Below are positions 1 to 6,449 of a stretch of DNA of 7,115 bases, in pieces (position 1 is the stretch's first letter; each line of letters opens with the position of its first letter). The notes under the pieces were generated by a model. It was not told the origin of the DNA. It searched no databases and saw nothing but the letters and a program-made list of their open reading frames with translations. Location of the stretch: positions 8,088 to 15,202 of the forward strand of contig DHYQ01000031.1 in NCBI GenBank assembly GCA_002414205.1, in the 5' to 3' direction. This stretch comes from Gallionellaceae bacterium UBA5126. Lineage in GTDB: Bacteria; Pseudomonadota; Gammaproteobacteria; Burkholderiales; Gallionellaceae. The translations under genes were made by a program, and so were the position numbers.

Positions 1-1674
1 TTTGGCGAAAACATGCTGCGCGCCGACGTGTGCAATGCCGTGGATGAACTGGGTCAATTGCTGGATCACACCGGCCCGGTAGCCGCTTCGGAGCGCAATG
101 CGGCGCGGATTTTCAACGCCGATCACCTGTTTTTTGTCACCAATGGCACCTCGACGTCCAACAAGATCGTCTGGCATTCCATGGTTGCGCCGGATGACAT
201 CGTGGTGGTGGATCGCAACTGCCACAAGTCCAATTTGCACGCCATCATCATGACCGGGGCGATTCCGGTGTTTCTGATGCCCACGCGCAACCACTACGGC
301 ATCATCGGCCCGATTCCGCAGTCGGAATTCGACATGGTCAACATCCAGAAAAAAATCGACGCCAATCCCTTTATCAAGGACAAGAGCAAGAAGCCGCGTA
401 TTCTGACCCTGACCCAGAGCACCTACGACGGCGTGGTGTATAACGTGGAAACCATCAAGAAAATGCTGGATGGACGCATCGACGCGCTGCATTTCGATGA
501 GGCCTGGTTGCCGCATGCCGCCTTCCATGAGTTTTACAAGGACATGCATGCCATTGGCAAAGACCGCCCGCGTCCCAAGGATTCCATCATTTTCTCCACC
601 CAATCCACGCACAAGCTGCTGGCCGGTTTGAGTCAGGCGTCGCAGATTCTGGTGCGCGATTCGGAAAGCTACAAACTGAACGAGCACACCTTCAACGAGG
701 CGTTTTTGATGCACACCTCGACCTCGCCGCAATACGCGATCATTGCCTCCTGCGACGTGGCCGCCGCCATGATGGAACCCCCCGGCGGCACCGCGCTGGT
801 GGAAGAATCCATTGCCGAGGCCATTGATTTCCGCCGCGCCATGCGCAAGGTGGATGAGGAGTTCGGCAAGGACTGGTGGTTCAAGGTGTGGGGGCCGGAC
901 AACATTGCGGAGGAAGGCATCGGCTCACGCGAGGACTGGGTGCTGCACCCCGAAGACAAGTGGCACGGTTTTGGCAAACTGGCCAACGGTTTCAACATGC
1001 TGGATCCCATCAAGGCCACGGTGATTACTCCGGGCTTGGGCGTGGACGGCGACTTTGACGACAGCGGCATTCCGGCGGCAATGGTGACCAAATACCTGGC
1101 CGAACACGGCGTGATTGTGGAAAAGTGCGGCCTGTACAGCTTCTTCATCATGTTCACGATTGGCATTACCAAGGGGCGCTGGAACACACTGGTGACCGCC
1201 TTGCAGCAGTTCAAGGACGATTACGACAAAAATGCCCCGCTATGGCGCATTTTGCCGGAATTTGTTGCCAAGCATCCGCGCTACGAGCGCACCGGCCTGC
1301 GCGACCTGTGCCAGCAGATTCACGACGCCTACAAGGCCAACAACGTGGCCAAGATGACCACCGAGATGTATTTGTCCGACATGCAACCGGCCATGAAGCC
1401 ATCCGACGCTTTTGCGCGCATGGCACATGACGAGGTAGAGCGCGTGGAAATCGATCAACTGGAAGGCCGTGTTACTGCCGTGTTGTTGACGCCTTACCCG
1501 CCCGGTATTCCACTGTTGATCCCCGGCGAGATTTTCAACAAACCGATTGTCGATTACGTGCGCTTCGCCCGCGATTTCAACCAGAAATTCCCCGGCTTTG
1601 AGACCGACGTGCATGGCTTGGTTTCGGAAGTCGTCGATGGCGAGAAACGCTATTTTGTGGATTGTGTGCGGTAA
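1..1674 (+). CDS. Orn/Lys/Arg decarboxylase (PLP fold type I), 5'-truncated, LdcA-like
   Basis: This is a PLP-dependent basic amino-acid decarboxylase of the AdiA/LdcI/SpeC group, cytoplasmic, releasing CO2 from lysine, arginine or ornithine to give cadaverine, agmatine or putrescine. The reading frame is open from base 1 (FGEN precedes the first Met at 13), so that Met is internal. About 557 residues are present against roughly 710-755 for the family, so the N-terminal wing domain and linker lie off the window. Visible landmarks are DRNCHKS (211-231, with the His expected to stack on PLP), HFDEAW (490-507, with the Asp expected to contact the pyridine nitrogen), STHKLLAG with the Schiff-base Lys at 613-615, and the C-terminal-domain motif PYPPGIPLLIPGE near 1495-1533. 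From memory, wording such as HFDEAWLPHAAFH and LYSFFIMFTIGITKGRWN fits the clade of Pseudomonas LdcA (lysine decarboxylase) better than enterobacterial AdiA or LdcI. Family assignment is firm; the substrate is inference, so no symbol is given. The frame is intact to TAA at 1672-1674 and meets the cyclase gene convergently. Confidence 0.93.
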   Translation, partial: FGENMLRADVCNAVDELGQLLDHTGPVAASERNAARIFNADHLFFVTNGTSTSNKIVWHSMVAPDDIVVVDRNCHKSNLHAIIMTGAIPVFLMPTRNHYGIIGPIPQSEFDMVNIQKKIDANPFIKDKSKKPRILTLTQSTYDGVVYNVETIKKMLDGRIDALHFDEAWLPHAAFHEFYKDMHAIGKDRPRPKDSIIFSTQSTHKLLAGLSQASQILVRDSESYKLNEHTFNEAFLMHTSTSPQYAIIASCDVAAAMMEPPGGTALVEESIAEAIDFRRAMRKVDEEFGKDWWFKVWGPDNIAEEGIGSREDWVLHPEDKWHGFGKLANGFNMLDPIKATVITPGLGVDGDFDDSGIPAAMVTKYLAEHGVIVEKCGLYSFFIMFTIGITKGRWNTLVTALQQFKDDYDKNAPLWRILPEFVAKHPRYERTGLRDLCQQIHDAYKANNVAKMTTEMYLSDMQPAMKPSDAFARMAHDEVERVEIDQLEGRVTAVLLTPYPPGIPLLIPGEIFNKPIVDYVRFARDFNQKFPGFETDVHGLVSEVVDGEKRYFVDCVR

Positions 1675-1692
1675 AATCAGCGAAACTGGCAC

Positions 1693-1724
1693 AAAAAAAC
1701 CGTTGCAACCCGCAACGGTTTTTT
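1693..1724. terminator. Bidirectional intrinsic terminator between decarboxylase and cyclase genes
   Basis: A 7-bp perfect stem, CCGTTGC (1700-1706) and GCAACGG (1712-1718), with loop AACCC, is flanked by seven A (1693-1699) and six T (1719-1724). It therefore ends with a U-tract when read on either strand. It serves the decarboxylase on + and the rlmD-cyclase transcript on -. The cyclase stop codon (1723-1725) overlaps its edge. Confidence 0.9.
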
Positions 1725-3549
1725 ATTCGCCCATGAACTCGGCATCATATAGCAAGATGGTATCGCGCCCCGCGCCCTTGGCTTGATACATGGCCATGTC
1801 CGCGTGTTTGACCAACTCTTTTTCCGTCAGGCCATGCTCAGGATAGAGCGCCACCCCGATACTGCCAGAAATTTTCGCCGGATTTCCCATTAAATCAAAA
1901 GGTTGATTCAGTGCATATAGCAATTTTTCGGCGGCAAAGATCGCATCCTGTGCCACCTCGATATGCGACAACAAGACCAAGAATTCATCTCCACCCATAC
2001 GGGCCAGACTATCCGATTCGCGTAAACAGTGTTGCATACGTTTTGCCACTTCGCGCAGCAGTAAATCACCAGCATCATGACCCAAGGTGTCGTTAACTGC
2101 CTTGAATTTATCAAGATCAATAAACATCAAGGCCAAACGACCATGATTACGCCGCGCCAATGCCAACGCATGATGCAAATGCTCGGTAAACAAGGTGCGA
2201 TTGGGTAGATTGGTCAACGCATCGTAATGCGCGAGGTGATACATCTGCGCTTCGGCCTGCTTTTCCTGGGTAATATCATCGTAAATAGCCACTAAATCCT
2301 CGTTGGCCAAGCGATAGATATAATACTCACGCCAACCATTATGCCAACCACGCTGATAACTGACTGCCGGCAAATGTTCCGATGCGCCCAAGTCAAACAC
2401 CCGCTGCAAAGCATTCAGGACCCCACTACGCTGCATTTCCGGGAAAATGCTCAGCGCATCTTTGCCCAGCACTTGCTCCCGGCCCAATTCTTCCAAACGT
2501 TCCGCCGCACGATTGAATTCCACGATGGTAAATTGCCCCTGGCACACACGGAATACCACCACACCACTGCTAAGATTCTCAAACATCTCTTTCAGGCGGG
2601 CTTCTCGTTCACGTAACAATGCTTCAGTACGACGACGCTCGGTAATATCACGTACCACACTGAGTATCAGCGTTTGACCCTGCGAATGCGTCACACGGGC
2701 ATTGACCTCCACCGGCATTAAACTACCATCCTGACAACGGTGCACAGACTCAAAAAAAGCACTTTCTTCCTGCACAATCTGCGCTAAACGCTGAGGAAAA
2801 TCCGCTGCGCCATGCAAATCTGCCAAGTTCATGCCCAACAGGGTCTCCCGATCATAGCCGCGCGATTTGTAAGCAGCTTCGTTCAAGTAGACAATATTTC
2901 CCTGCAAATCCACTAGAAAAACAGTATCTGAGGTACTGTTCAATAACTGGGCACTTAAACGCAGCTCTTCATTCACTTTCTTGCGGCGGGAAATATCATG
3001 TACAAAACCATACATGCTGCCGCCCTGATCTTCGCTGTGATTGATGCTGATTTCCACATCCACCCAATAGTCATCACGACATTGCAAACGGGTTTCAAAA
3101 CGATTGCGCTCGACGGAATGCAGTTGCTGTAGCCACCCTTCCAGCGACATCGCCGGATCGAGTACATCGCGCATATTCAGCGCTAATAATTGCTCCCGAC
3201 TGTATCCCAACAACAAGCAGTAAGCCTCATTTACCTCCTGAAACCGCCCCTCTTTATCCACCAACCAAAAGCCATCCAGAGAGCTATGTATGATCTTTTT
3301 GAACCGCTCTTCCTTGTTGCGCAACAAAATCGCCTTCATGTGCTCATGCGCTCGCACGTGCATGGTCATAGGCCGAAATAACAGAAAATACAAGGCAGGT
3401 GCCACGAGAATGGCCGATAAGGTGCCATCCATGATGGCATTGTTAATCTCGGACAAACCAGGCACATATAGCAACAGCCAAGACACTGTGGTCTCGGCGG
3501 TAAACACCGCCAGCGCAACAATCAACAGGACAAAGGCTGGGGAGCGCAT
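1723..3549 (-). CDS. Membrane-anchored multi-PAS diguanylate cyclase (GGDEF)
   Basis: A 608-residue inner-membrane sensor predicted to make c-di-GMP from two GTP. Two hydrophobic helices (about residues 4-30 and 42-60) form a small N-terminal anchor. Three PAS-like units follow: about 82-190, 195-306 and 316-428, the first two ending in typical PAC segments (GFVHDISRRK, LSVVRDITERR) and the third in AIYDDITQEK. The GGDEF domain spans about 437-600 and opens with HYDALTNLPNR. The canonical GGDEF signature is intact at residues 519-523 (bases 1981-1995), with the metal-binding Asp in FIDLDKFK. RESD at 510-513 lies five residues before GGDEF, so the product-inhibition I-site (RxxD) is present. 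There is no EAL or HD-GYP domain, so it should be a synthase only. The PAS ligand cannot be told: no heme or flavin signature stands out. The start ATG (3547-3549) has no visible Shine-Dalgarno and lies 9 bases after the rlmD stop in the same frame, suggesting translational coupling. Base composition looks somewhat lower in GC than the decarboxylase (eye estimate). Confidence 0.92.
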   Translation of the reverse strand: MRSPAFVLLIVALAVFTAETTVSWLLLYVPGLSEINNAIMDGTLSAILVAPALYFLLFRPMTMHVRAHEHMKAILLRNKEERFKKIIHSSLDGFWLVDKEGRFQEVNEAYCLLLGYSREQLLALNMRDVLDPAMSLEGWLQQLHSVERNRFETRLQCRDDYWVDVEISINHSEDQGGSMYGFVHDISRRKKVNEELRLSAQLLNSTSDTVFLVDLQGNIVYLNEAAYKSRGYDRETLLGMNLADLHGAADFPQRLAQIVQEESAFFESVHRCQDGSLMPVEVNARVTHSQGQTLILSVVRDITERRRTEALLREREARLKEMFENLSSGVVVFRVCQGQFTIVEFNRAAERLEELGREQVLGKDALSIFPEMQRSGVLNALQRVFDLGASEHLPAVSYQRGWHNGWREYYIYRLANEDLVAIYDDITQEKQAEAQMYHLAHYDALTNLPNRTLFTEHLHHALALARRNHGRLALMFIDLDKFKAVNDTLGHDAGDLLLREVAKRMQHCLRESDSLARMGGDEFLVLLSHIEVAQDAIFAAEKLLYALNQPFDLMGNPAKISGSIGVALYPEHGLTEKELVKHADMAMYQAKGAGRDTILLYDAEFMGE

Positions 3550-3558
3550 GGTAATGGG

Positions 3559-4863
3559 TCAGGTACGCTCGAACCACGCAATGGATTCGACATGCGACGT
3601 GTGCGGGAACATATTCATCACCCCAGCGGATTTCAACGTATAGCCATTGCTTTTCAGTACTGCGGCATCCCGTGCCAGTGTTGCCGGGTTGCAAGAGACA
3701 TACACGATACGTCGTGGGGCATTTTCTCCTACGAGCGCCTTGACCAACTCGATGGCGCCGTCGCGCGGGGGATCAATCAACAACTTGTCGAATCGGCCTA
3801 GTGCAGCGAATTTTTCCGGAGTAATTTCAAACAAATTCATAGCCATGAATTCAGTTTGTGCACCGAGGCCATTGAAATCCGCATTTTGCCGTGCCCGCCG
3901 CACCAGTGCCTCGCTACCTTCAATCCCCAACACATGGGCGCCGCTGCGGGCGATCGGCAGCGTAAAGTTGGCCAGACCACAGAACAAGTCGGCAATATGT
4001 TCGCCTGGCTGTGGATCAAGCAAGCGCAAGGCGCGCTGAATCATGACCCGGTTGATGCCGCTATTCACTTGGGTGAATTCAGTTGGCGCAAACGGCATGG
4101 TGACGTTGAATTCCGGCAACGTGTATTGCAACGGCGGGGCATCCAGCGGATAGAAAGGGCGCACGGTTTCCGGGCCTTTAGACTGATACCAGAATTGCAC
4201 CCCGTGTGTATCGGCAAAGGCACGCAATAAGTCCTCATCCTGCGCCGAAGGTTGCTCCAGAATGCGCAACACCAGTACATACACGTCGTCACCTACTGCC
4301 ACTTCGATTTGCGGAATGCCGCGACGGATGGACAAGCGATAGATCAGCTCGGACAAATCTGGCAGCAAAGTACCTATTTTTGGGGTTAAAATCTCGCAAC
4401 GGCGCATATCTGCAATAAAACTGCTGCGTTTTTCGTGAAAACCAACCAGGACTCGATCCTTTTTTTCCACATAGCGCACCGACAAACGCGCACGTTCACG
4501 GTAGCCCCATGTTTGCCCATAGATTGGCGGCAGAATGCTTTCCGGCTGGAGTTTGCCAATATGCACGAAATTATCTTCCAAAATGCGCTGCTTAACGGCG
4601 ACTTGAGCACTCGGTTCCAGATGTTGCATCGCGCAACCACCACAAATACCAAAATGAATACATTTAGGTTGAACACGCAGCGATGTCGCGCTCAAAACGC
4701 GCTCAACCTGCGCCATCTCAAAACTGGGTTTTTTACGGTAGGAAGAATAGGTGACGGTTTCGCCTATCAACGCACCTTCAATAAAGATCACCTTGCCATC
4801 AGCATGCGCCACCCCGCGCCCATCCTGATCCAGTGCAACTACTTGGACGATTTTTTCTGCCAT
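3559..4863 (-). CDS. rlmD: 23S rRNA (uracil-1939-C5)-methyltransferase RlmD
   Basis: A SAM-dependent RNA m5U methyltransferase (formerly RumA) that methylates U1939 of 23S rRNA and carries a [4Fe-4S] cluster. Counting from the Met at 4861-4863 it is 434 residues, against 433 in E. coli. Order: an N-terminal TRAM domain (about residues 3-58), cluster cysteines C68, C74 and C77 in the motif [10 protein letters not shown] plus C156 in MRRCEIL, then the methyltransferase fold with [10 protein letters not shown], the SAM motif [12 protein letters not shown], and DPPRDG. The catalytic Cys is C391 in [12 protein letters not shown] (codon 3691-3693), and the general-base Glu is E426 in [11 protein letters not shown]; both align with E. 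coli C389 and E424 as I remember them. The start is chosen by length and by a weak AAGAAA (4870-4875) 6 bases upstream. The ATG at 4864-4866 would add one residue. A longer in-frame start at 4914 would add 17 residues running through the leader hairpin and is unlikely. First gene of a probable two-gene transcript with the cyclase gene. Confidence 0.96.
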   Translation of the reverse strand: MAEKIVQVVALDQDGRGVAHADGKVIFIEGALIGETVTYSSYRKKPSFEMAQVERVLSATSLRVQPKCIHFGICGGCAMQHLEPSAQVAVKQRILEDNFVHIGKLQPESILPPIYGQTWGYRERARLSVRYVEKKDRVLVGFHEKRSSFIADMRRCEILTPKIGTLLPDLSELIYRLSIRRGIPQIEVAVGDDVYVLVLRILEQPSAQDEDLLRAFADTHGVQFWYQSKGPETVRPFYPLDAPPLQYTLPEFNVTMPFAPTEFTQVNSGINRVMIQRALRLLDPQPGEHIADLFCGLANFTLPIARSGAHVLGIEGSEALVRRARQNADFNGLGAQTEFMAMNLFEITPEKFAALGRFDKLLIDPPRDGAIELVKALVGENAPRRIVYVSCNPATLARDAAVLKSNGYTLKSAGVMNMFPHTSHVESIAWFERT

Positions 4864-4883
4864 CATAAATTTCTTGAATACAC

Positions 4884-4911
4884 AAAAAGAGTTGCCGTTC
4901 ACTACGGCAAC
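4884..4911 (-). promoter_or_regulatory. Terminator-like hairpin in the rlmD leader (possible attenuator)
   Basis: Read on the minus strand, GTTGCCGT, loop AGTGA and ACGGCAAC form an 8-bp perfect stem (4891-4911), followed at once by TCTTTTTG. This is the shape of an intrinsic terminator. It lies only about 25 bases before the rlmD start and just after the candidate transcription start. No upstream minus-strand gene exists for it to terminate, since glmM is on +. It could attenuate rlmD, protect the 5' end of the mRNA, or block antisense transcription. The structure is seen directly; its role is inference. Confidence 0.55.
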
Positions 4912-4923
4912 CACACGGGTAAA

Positions 4924-4932
4924 ATTTTAACA
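4924..4932 (-). promoter_or_regulatory. Candidate extended -10 promoter for rlmD-cyclase transcript
   Basis: The minus strand reads TGTTAAAAT, matching an extended -10 (TGn plus TAAAAT, one mismatch to TATAAT). The expected start would be near 4917, giving a leader of about 50 bases that begins just before the hairpin at 4891-4911. No good -35 is visible at 16-18 bases spacing, which is compatible with an extended -10 promoter but leaves the call tentative. Confidence 0.45.
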
Positions 4933-4960
4933 GTATTTTGCGCTTAAATGCGCCAGCTAC

Positions 4961-4972
4961 GCTGACGTCAGC
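4961..4972. promoter_or_regulatory. Perfect 12-bp palindrome in divergent promoter region
   Basis: GCTGACGTCAGC is self-complementary over all 12 bases and lies between the two divergent candidate promoters, about 35 bases upstream of the glmM -10 and about 30 bases upstream of the rlmD extended -10. The placement suits a dimeric regulator acting on one or both genes. I do not recognise the site as that of a named regulator, so function is inference only. Confidence 0.35.
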
Positions 4973-4998
4973 CTGAGGCGACGCATCCAAACGCAATG

Positions 4999-5012
4999 TT
5001 CTAGGCTAGAAT
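4999..5012 (+). promoter_or_regulatory. Candidate glmM -10 overlapped by a TTCTAG/CTAGAA inverted repeat
   Basis: TAGAAT (5007-5012) is one mismatch from the TATAAT consensus and would start transcription near 5019, leaving a leader of about 30 bases before the glmM ATG at 5050. The -35 region around 4983-4989 is poor. A perfect inverted repeat with 6-bp arms, TTCTAG-G-CTAGAA (4999-5011), covers most of the -10, so a bound protein would occlude it. A third CTAGAA lies at 5034-5039, next to the ribosome-binding site. Confidence 0.45.
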
Positions 5013-5049
5013 AGCCGCGCTTTTTCCTAATAACTAGAAAGTACCTCTC

Positions 5050-6396
5050 ATGAGCAGAAAATACTTTGGAACGGATGGCGTCAGAGGCCGTGTCGGCGAG
5101 CATCCCATTACCCCACAATTCGTCATGCAACTGGGCTACGCCGCAGGCAAAGTCCTGGCCCATGCCCAGCACACGGAACACCCCGCCGTCTTGATTGGCA
5201 AAGACACCCGTATCTCCGGCTACATGCTGGAATCTGCCTTACAAGCGGGCTTGATCGCTGCCGGGGTGGATGTGTATCTGGCAGGCCCACTCCCCACGCC
5301 GGGCGTGGCCTATCTGACCCGCGCCCTGCGTCTGCAAGCCGGCATCGTCATTTCCGCCTCGCACAATCCCTATTATGACAACGGCATCAAGTTTTTCTCC
5401 GCACAAGGCAGCAAGCTACCGGACGACATCGAAACGGCGATTGAACAAGAACTGGAGCGTGGCATGTCCACGCATACCTACGACGAACTGGGCAAAGCCA
5501 AACGCTTGCCAGATGCGGCTGGGCGCTATATCGAATTCTGCAAAAGCACCTTCCCGAATGAGCTGGATCTGCGCGCACTGAAAATCGTGGTGGATTGTGC
5601 TCATGGCGCCACTTACCAAGTAGCCAGCGCGGTGTTCCACGAACTGGGCGCGGAAGTCATTACCATCGGCGGCCAACCCAATGGCATCAATATCAATGAT
5701 GGTTATGGCGCCACCGCACCGCGTGCGCTACAACAGGCTGTGCTGGAGCAGCAGGCGGATTTGGGCGTTGCGCTGGACGGCGATGGCGACCGCCTCATTA
5801 TGGTAGACAACCAAGGCAAGCTGTATGATGGCGACCAGCTACTGTATGTCATTGCCAAGCACCGCTCCAATCAGGGGCGCCTGCAAGGTGGCGTGGTGGG
5901 GACGCTCATGACGAATCTGGGGTTTGAGCATGCGATGCAGCGCTTGGACATTCCCTTCCTACGCGCCAAGGTCGGCGATCGCTATGTCACCGAATTGCTG
6001 CTACAAAACGGCTGGCAACTCGGCGGGGAAAATTCTGGCCATATTTTGTGCCTAGGCCAACATAGCACCGGCGATGGCATTATCTCTGCCCTGCAAGTCA
6101 TGACCGCCCTGTGTGCCAGCCAGAAAACCTTGGCGGAAGCGACCGCCGATTTGACCATGTATCCACAGGTACTGCTGAACGTGCGCATCAAAAAGGGACA
6201 GGATTGCCTGCAACATCCTGCCGTCAAAGAAGTGGTGACCCAATCGGAAGCACGCTTGGCAGGACGAGGGCGCGTACTGCTACGCCCCTCCGGCACCGAG
6301 CCACTACTGCGCGTCATGGTGGAAGGTGAGGACGGCATCTTGGTCGAAGCCTGCGCACAACGCATTGCCGATGTGATACGCGGCTTGGTTGGTTAA
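5050..6396 (+). CDS. glmM: Phosphoglucosamine mutase GlmM
   Basis: Converts glucosamine-6-phosphate to glucosamine-1-phosphate in the cytoplasm, the step between GlmS and GlmU on the way to UDP-GlcNAc for peptidoglycan and LPS. The 448 residues compare with 445 in E. coli. Landmarks in order: [10 protein letters not shown] near the N-terminus; the phosphoserine loop [16 protein letters not shown] with catalytic Ser104 (codon 5359-5361); the Mg2+ loop LDGDGDR with D243, D245 and D247; the sugar-binding GGENSGH at 325-331; and the phosphate-binding RPSGTEP at 412-418 in domain 4. GENSGH and the serine-loop context favour GlmM over phosphomannomutase ManB/AlgC. The ATG follows AGAAAG (5036-5041) at 8 bases, a modest Shine-Dalgarno. 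All active-site motifs are intact. In many proteobacteria glmM follows folP, often behind ftsH; here it stands alone, divergent from rlmD and with its own candidate promoter. TAA at 6394-6396 is followed by a strong terminator. Confidence 0.97.
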   Translation: MSRKYFGTDGVRGRVGEHPITPQFVMQLGYAAGKVLAHAQHTEHPAVLIGKDTRISGYMLESALQAGLIAAGVDVYLAGPLPTPGVAYLTRALRLQAGIVISASHNPYYDNGIKFFSAQGSKLPDDIETAIEQELERGMSTHTYDELGKAKRLPDAAGRYIEFCKSTFPNELDLRALKIVVDCAHGATYQVASAVFHELGAEVITIGGQPNGININDGYGATAPRALQQAVLEQQADLGVALDGDGDRLIMVDNQGKLYDGDQLLYVIAKHRSNQGRLQGGVVGTLMTNLGFEHAMQRLDIPFLRAKVGDRYVTELLLQNGWQLGGENSGHILCLGQHSTGDGIISALQVMTALCASQKTLAEATADLTMYPQVLLNVRIKKGQDCLQHPAVKEVVTQSEARLAGRGRVLLRPSGTEPLLRVMVEGEDGILVEACAQRIADVIRGLVG

Positions 6397-6418
6397 GCGA
6401 CGACGACATCAAGGCCAT

Positions 6419-6449
6419 AAAAAACCCCGCCGAGGCGGGGTTTTGTTTT
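6419..6449. terminator. Bidirectional intrinsic terminator between glmM and pnp
   Basis: A GC-rich stem, CCCCGC (6425-6430) and GCGGGG (6435-6440), with tetraloop CGAG, is preceded by six A (6419-6424) and followed by TTTTGTTTT (6441-6449). The A and T runs give U-tracts on both strands and can extend the stem. It ends glmM on + and pnp on -, and the pnp stop codon (6448-6450) overlaps its edge. Confidence 0.93.

Noticed and set aside
13..15. ATG at 13 as the true decarboxylase start
   Set aside because: The frame is open through base 1 and the family has about 190 more N-terminal residues, so this Met is internal.
669..1214. 181-residue minus-strand open frame inside the decarboxylase gene
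   Set aside because: It lies wholly antisense to a clearly conserved coding sequence, shows no family motif and is Ser/Pro-rich in the way reverse frames of GC-rich genes are.
1240..1692. 150-residue minus-strand open frame over the end of the decarboxylase gene
   Set aside because: Antisense to conserved residues, no recognisable motif, and it would start inside the convergent terminator region.
4864..4914. Longer rlmD start at 4914, adding 17 residues
   Set aside because: It would put the coding start inside the probable untranslated leader and hairpin. The start at 4863 gives 434 residues, almost exactly the E. coli length, with catalytic residues at matching positions.
4435..4947. 170-residue plus-strand open frame antisense to rlmD
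   Set aside because: It overlaps the conserved Fe-S and TRAM part of rlmD and has no recognisable domain.
4864..5049. A riboswitch, small RNA or tRNA in the divergent intergenic region
   Set aside because: Only short hairpins and palindromes are visible; no tRNA cloverleaf, and no riboswitch core (for example a glmS-type or c-di-GMP aptamer) that I can recognise.
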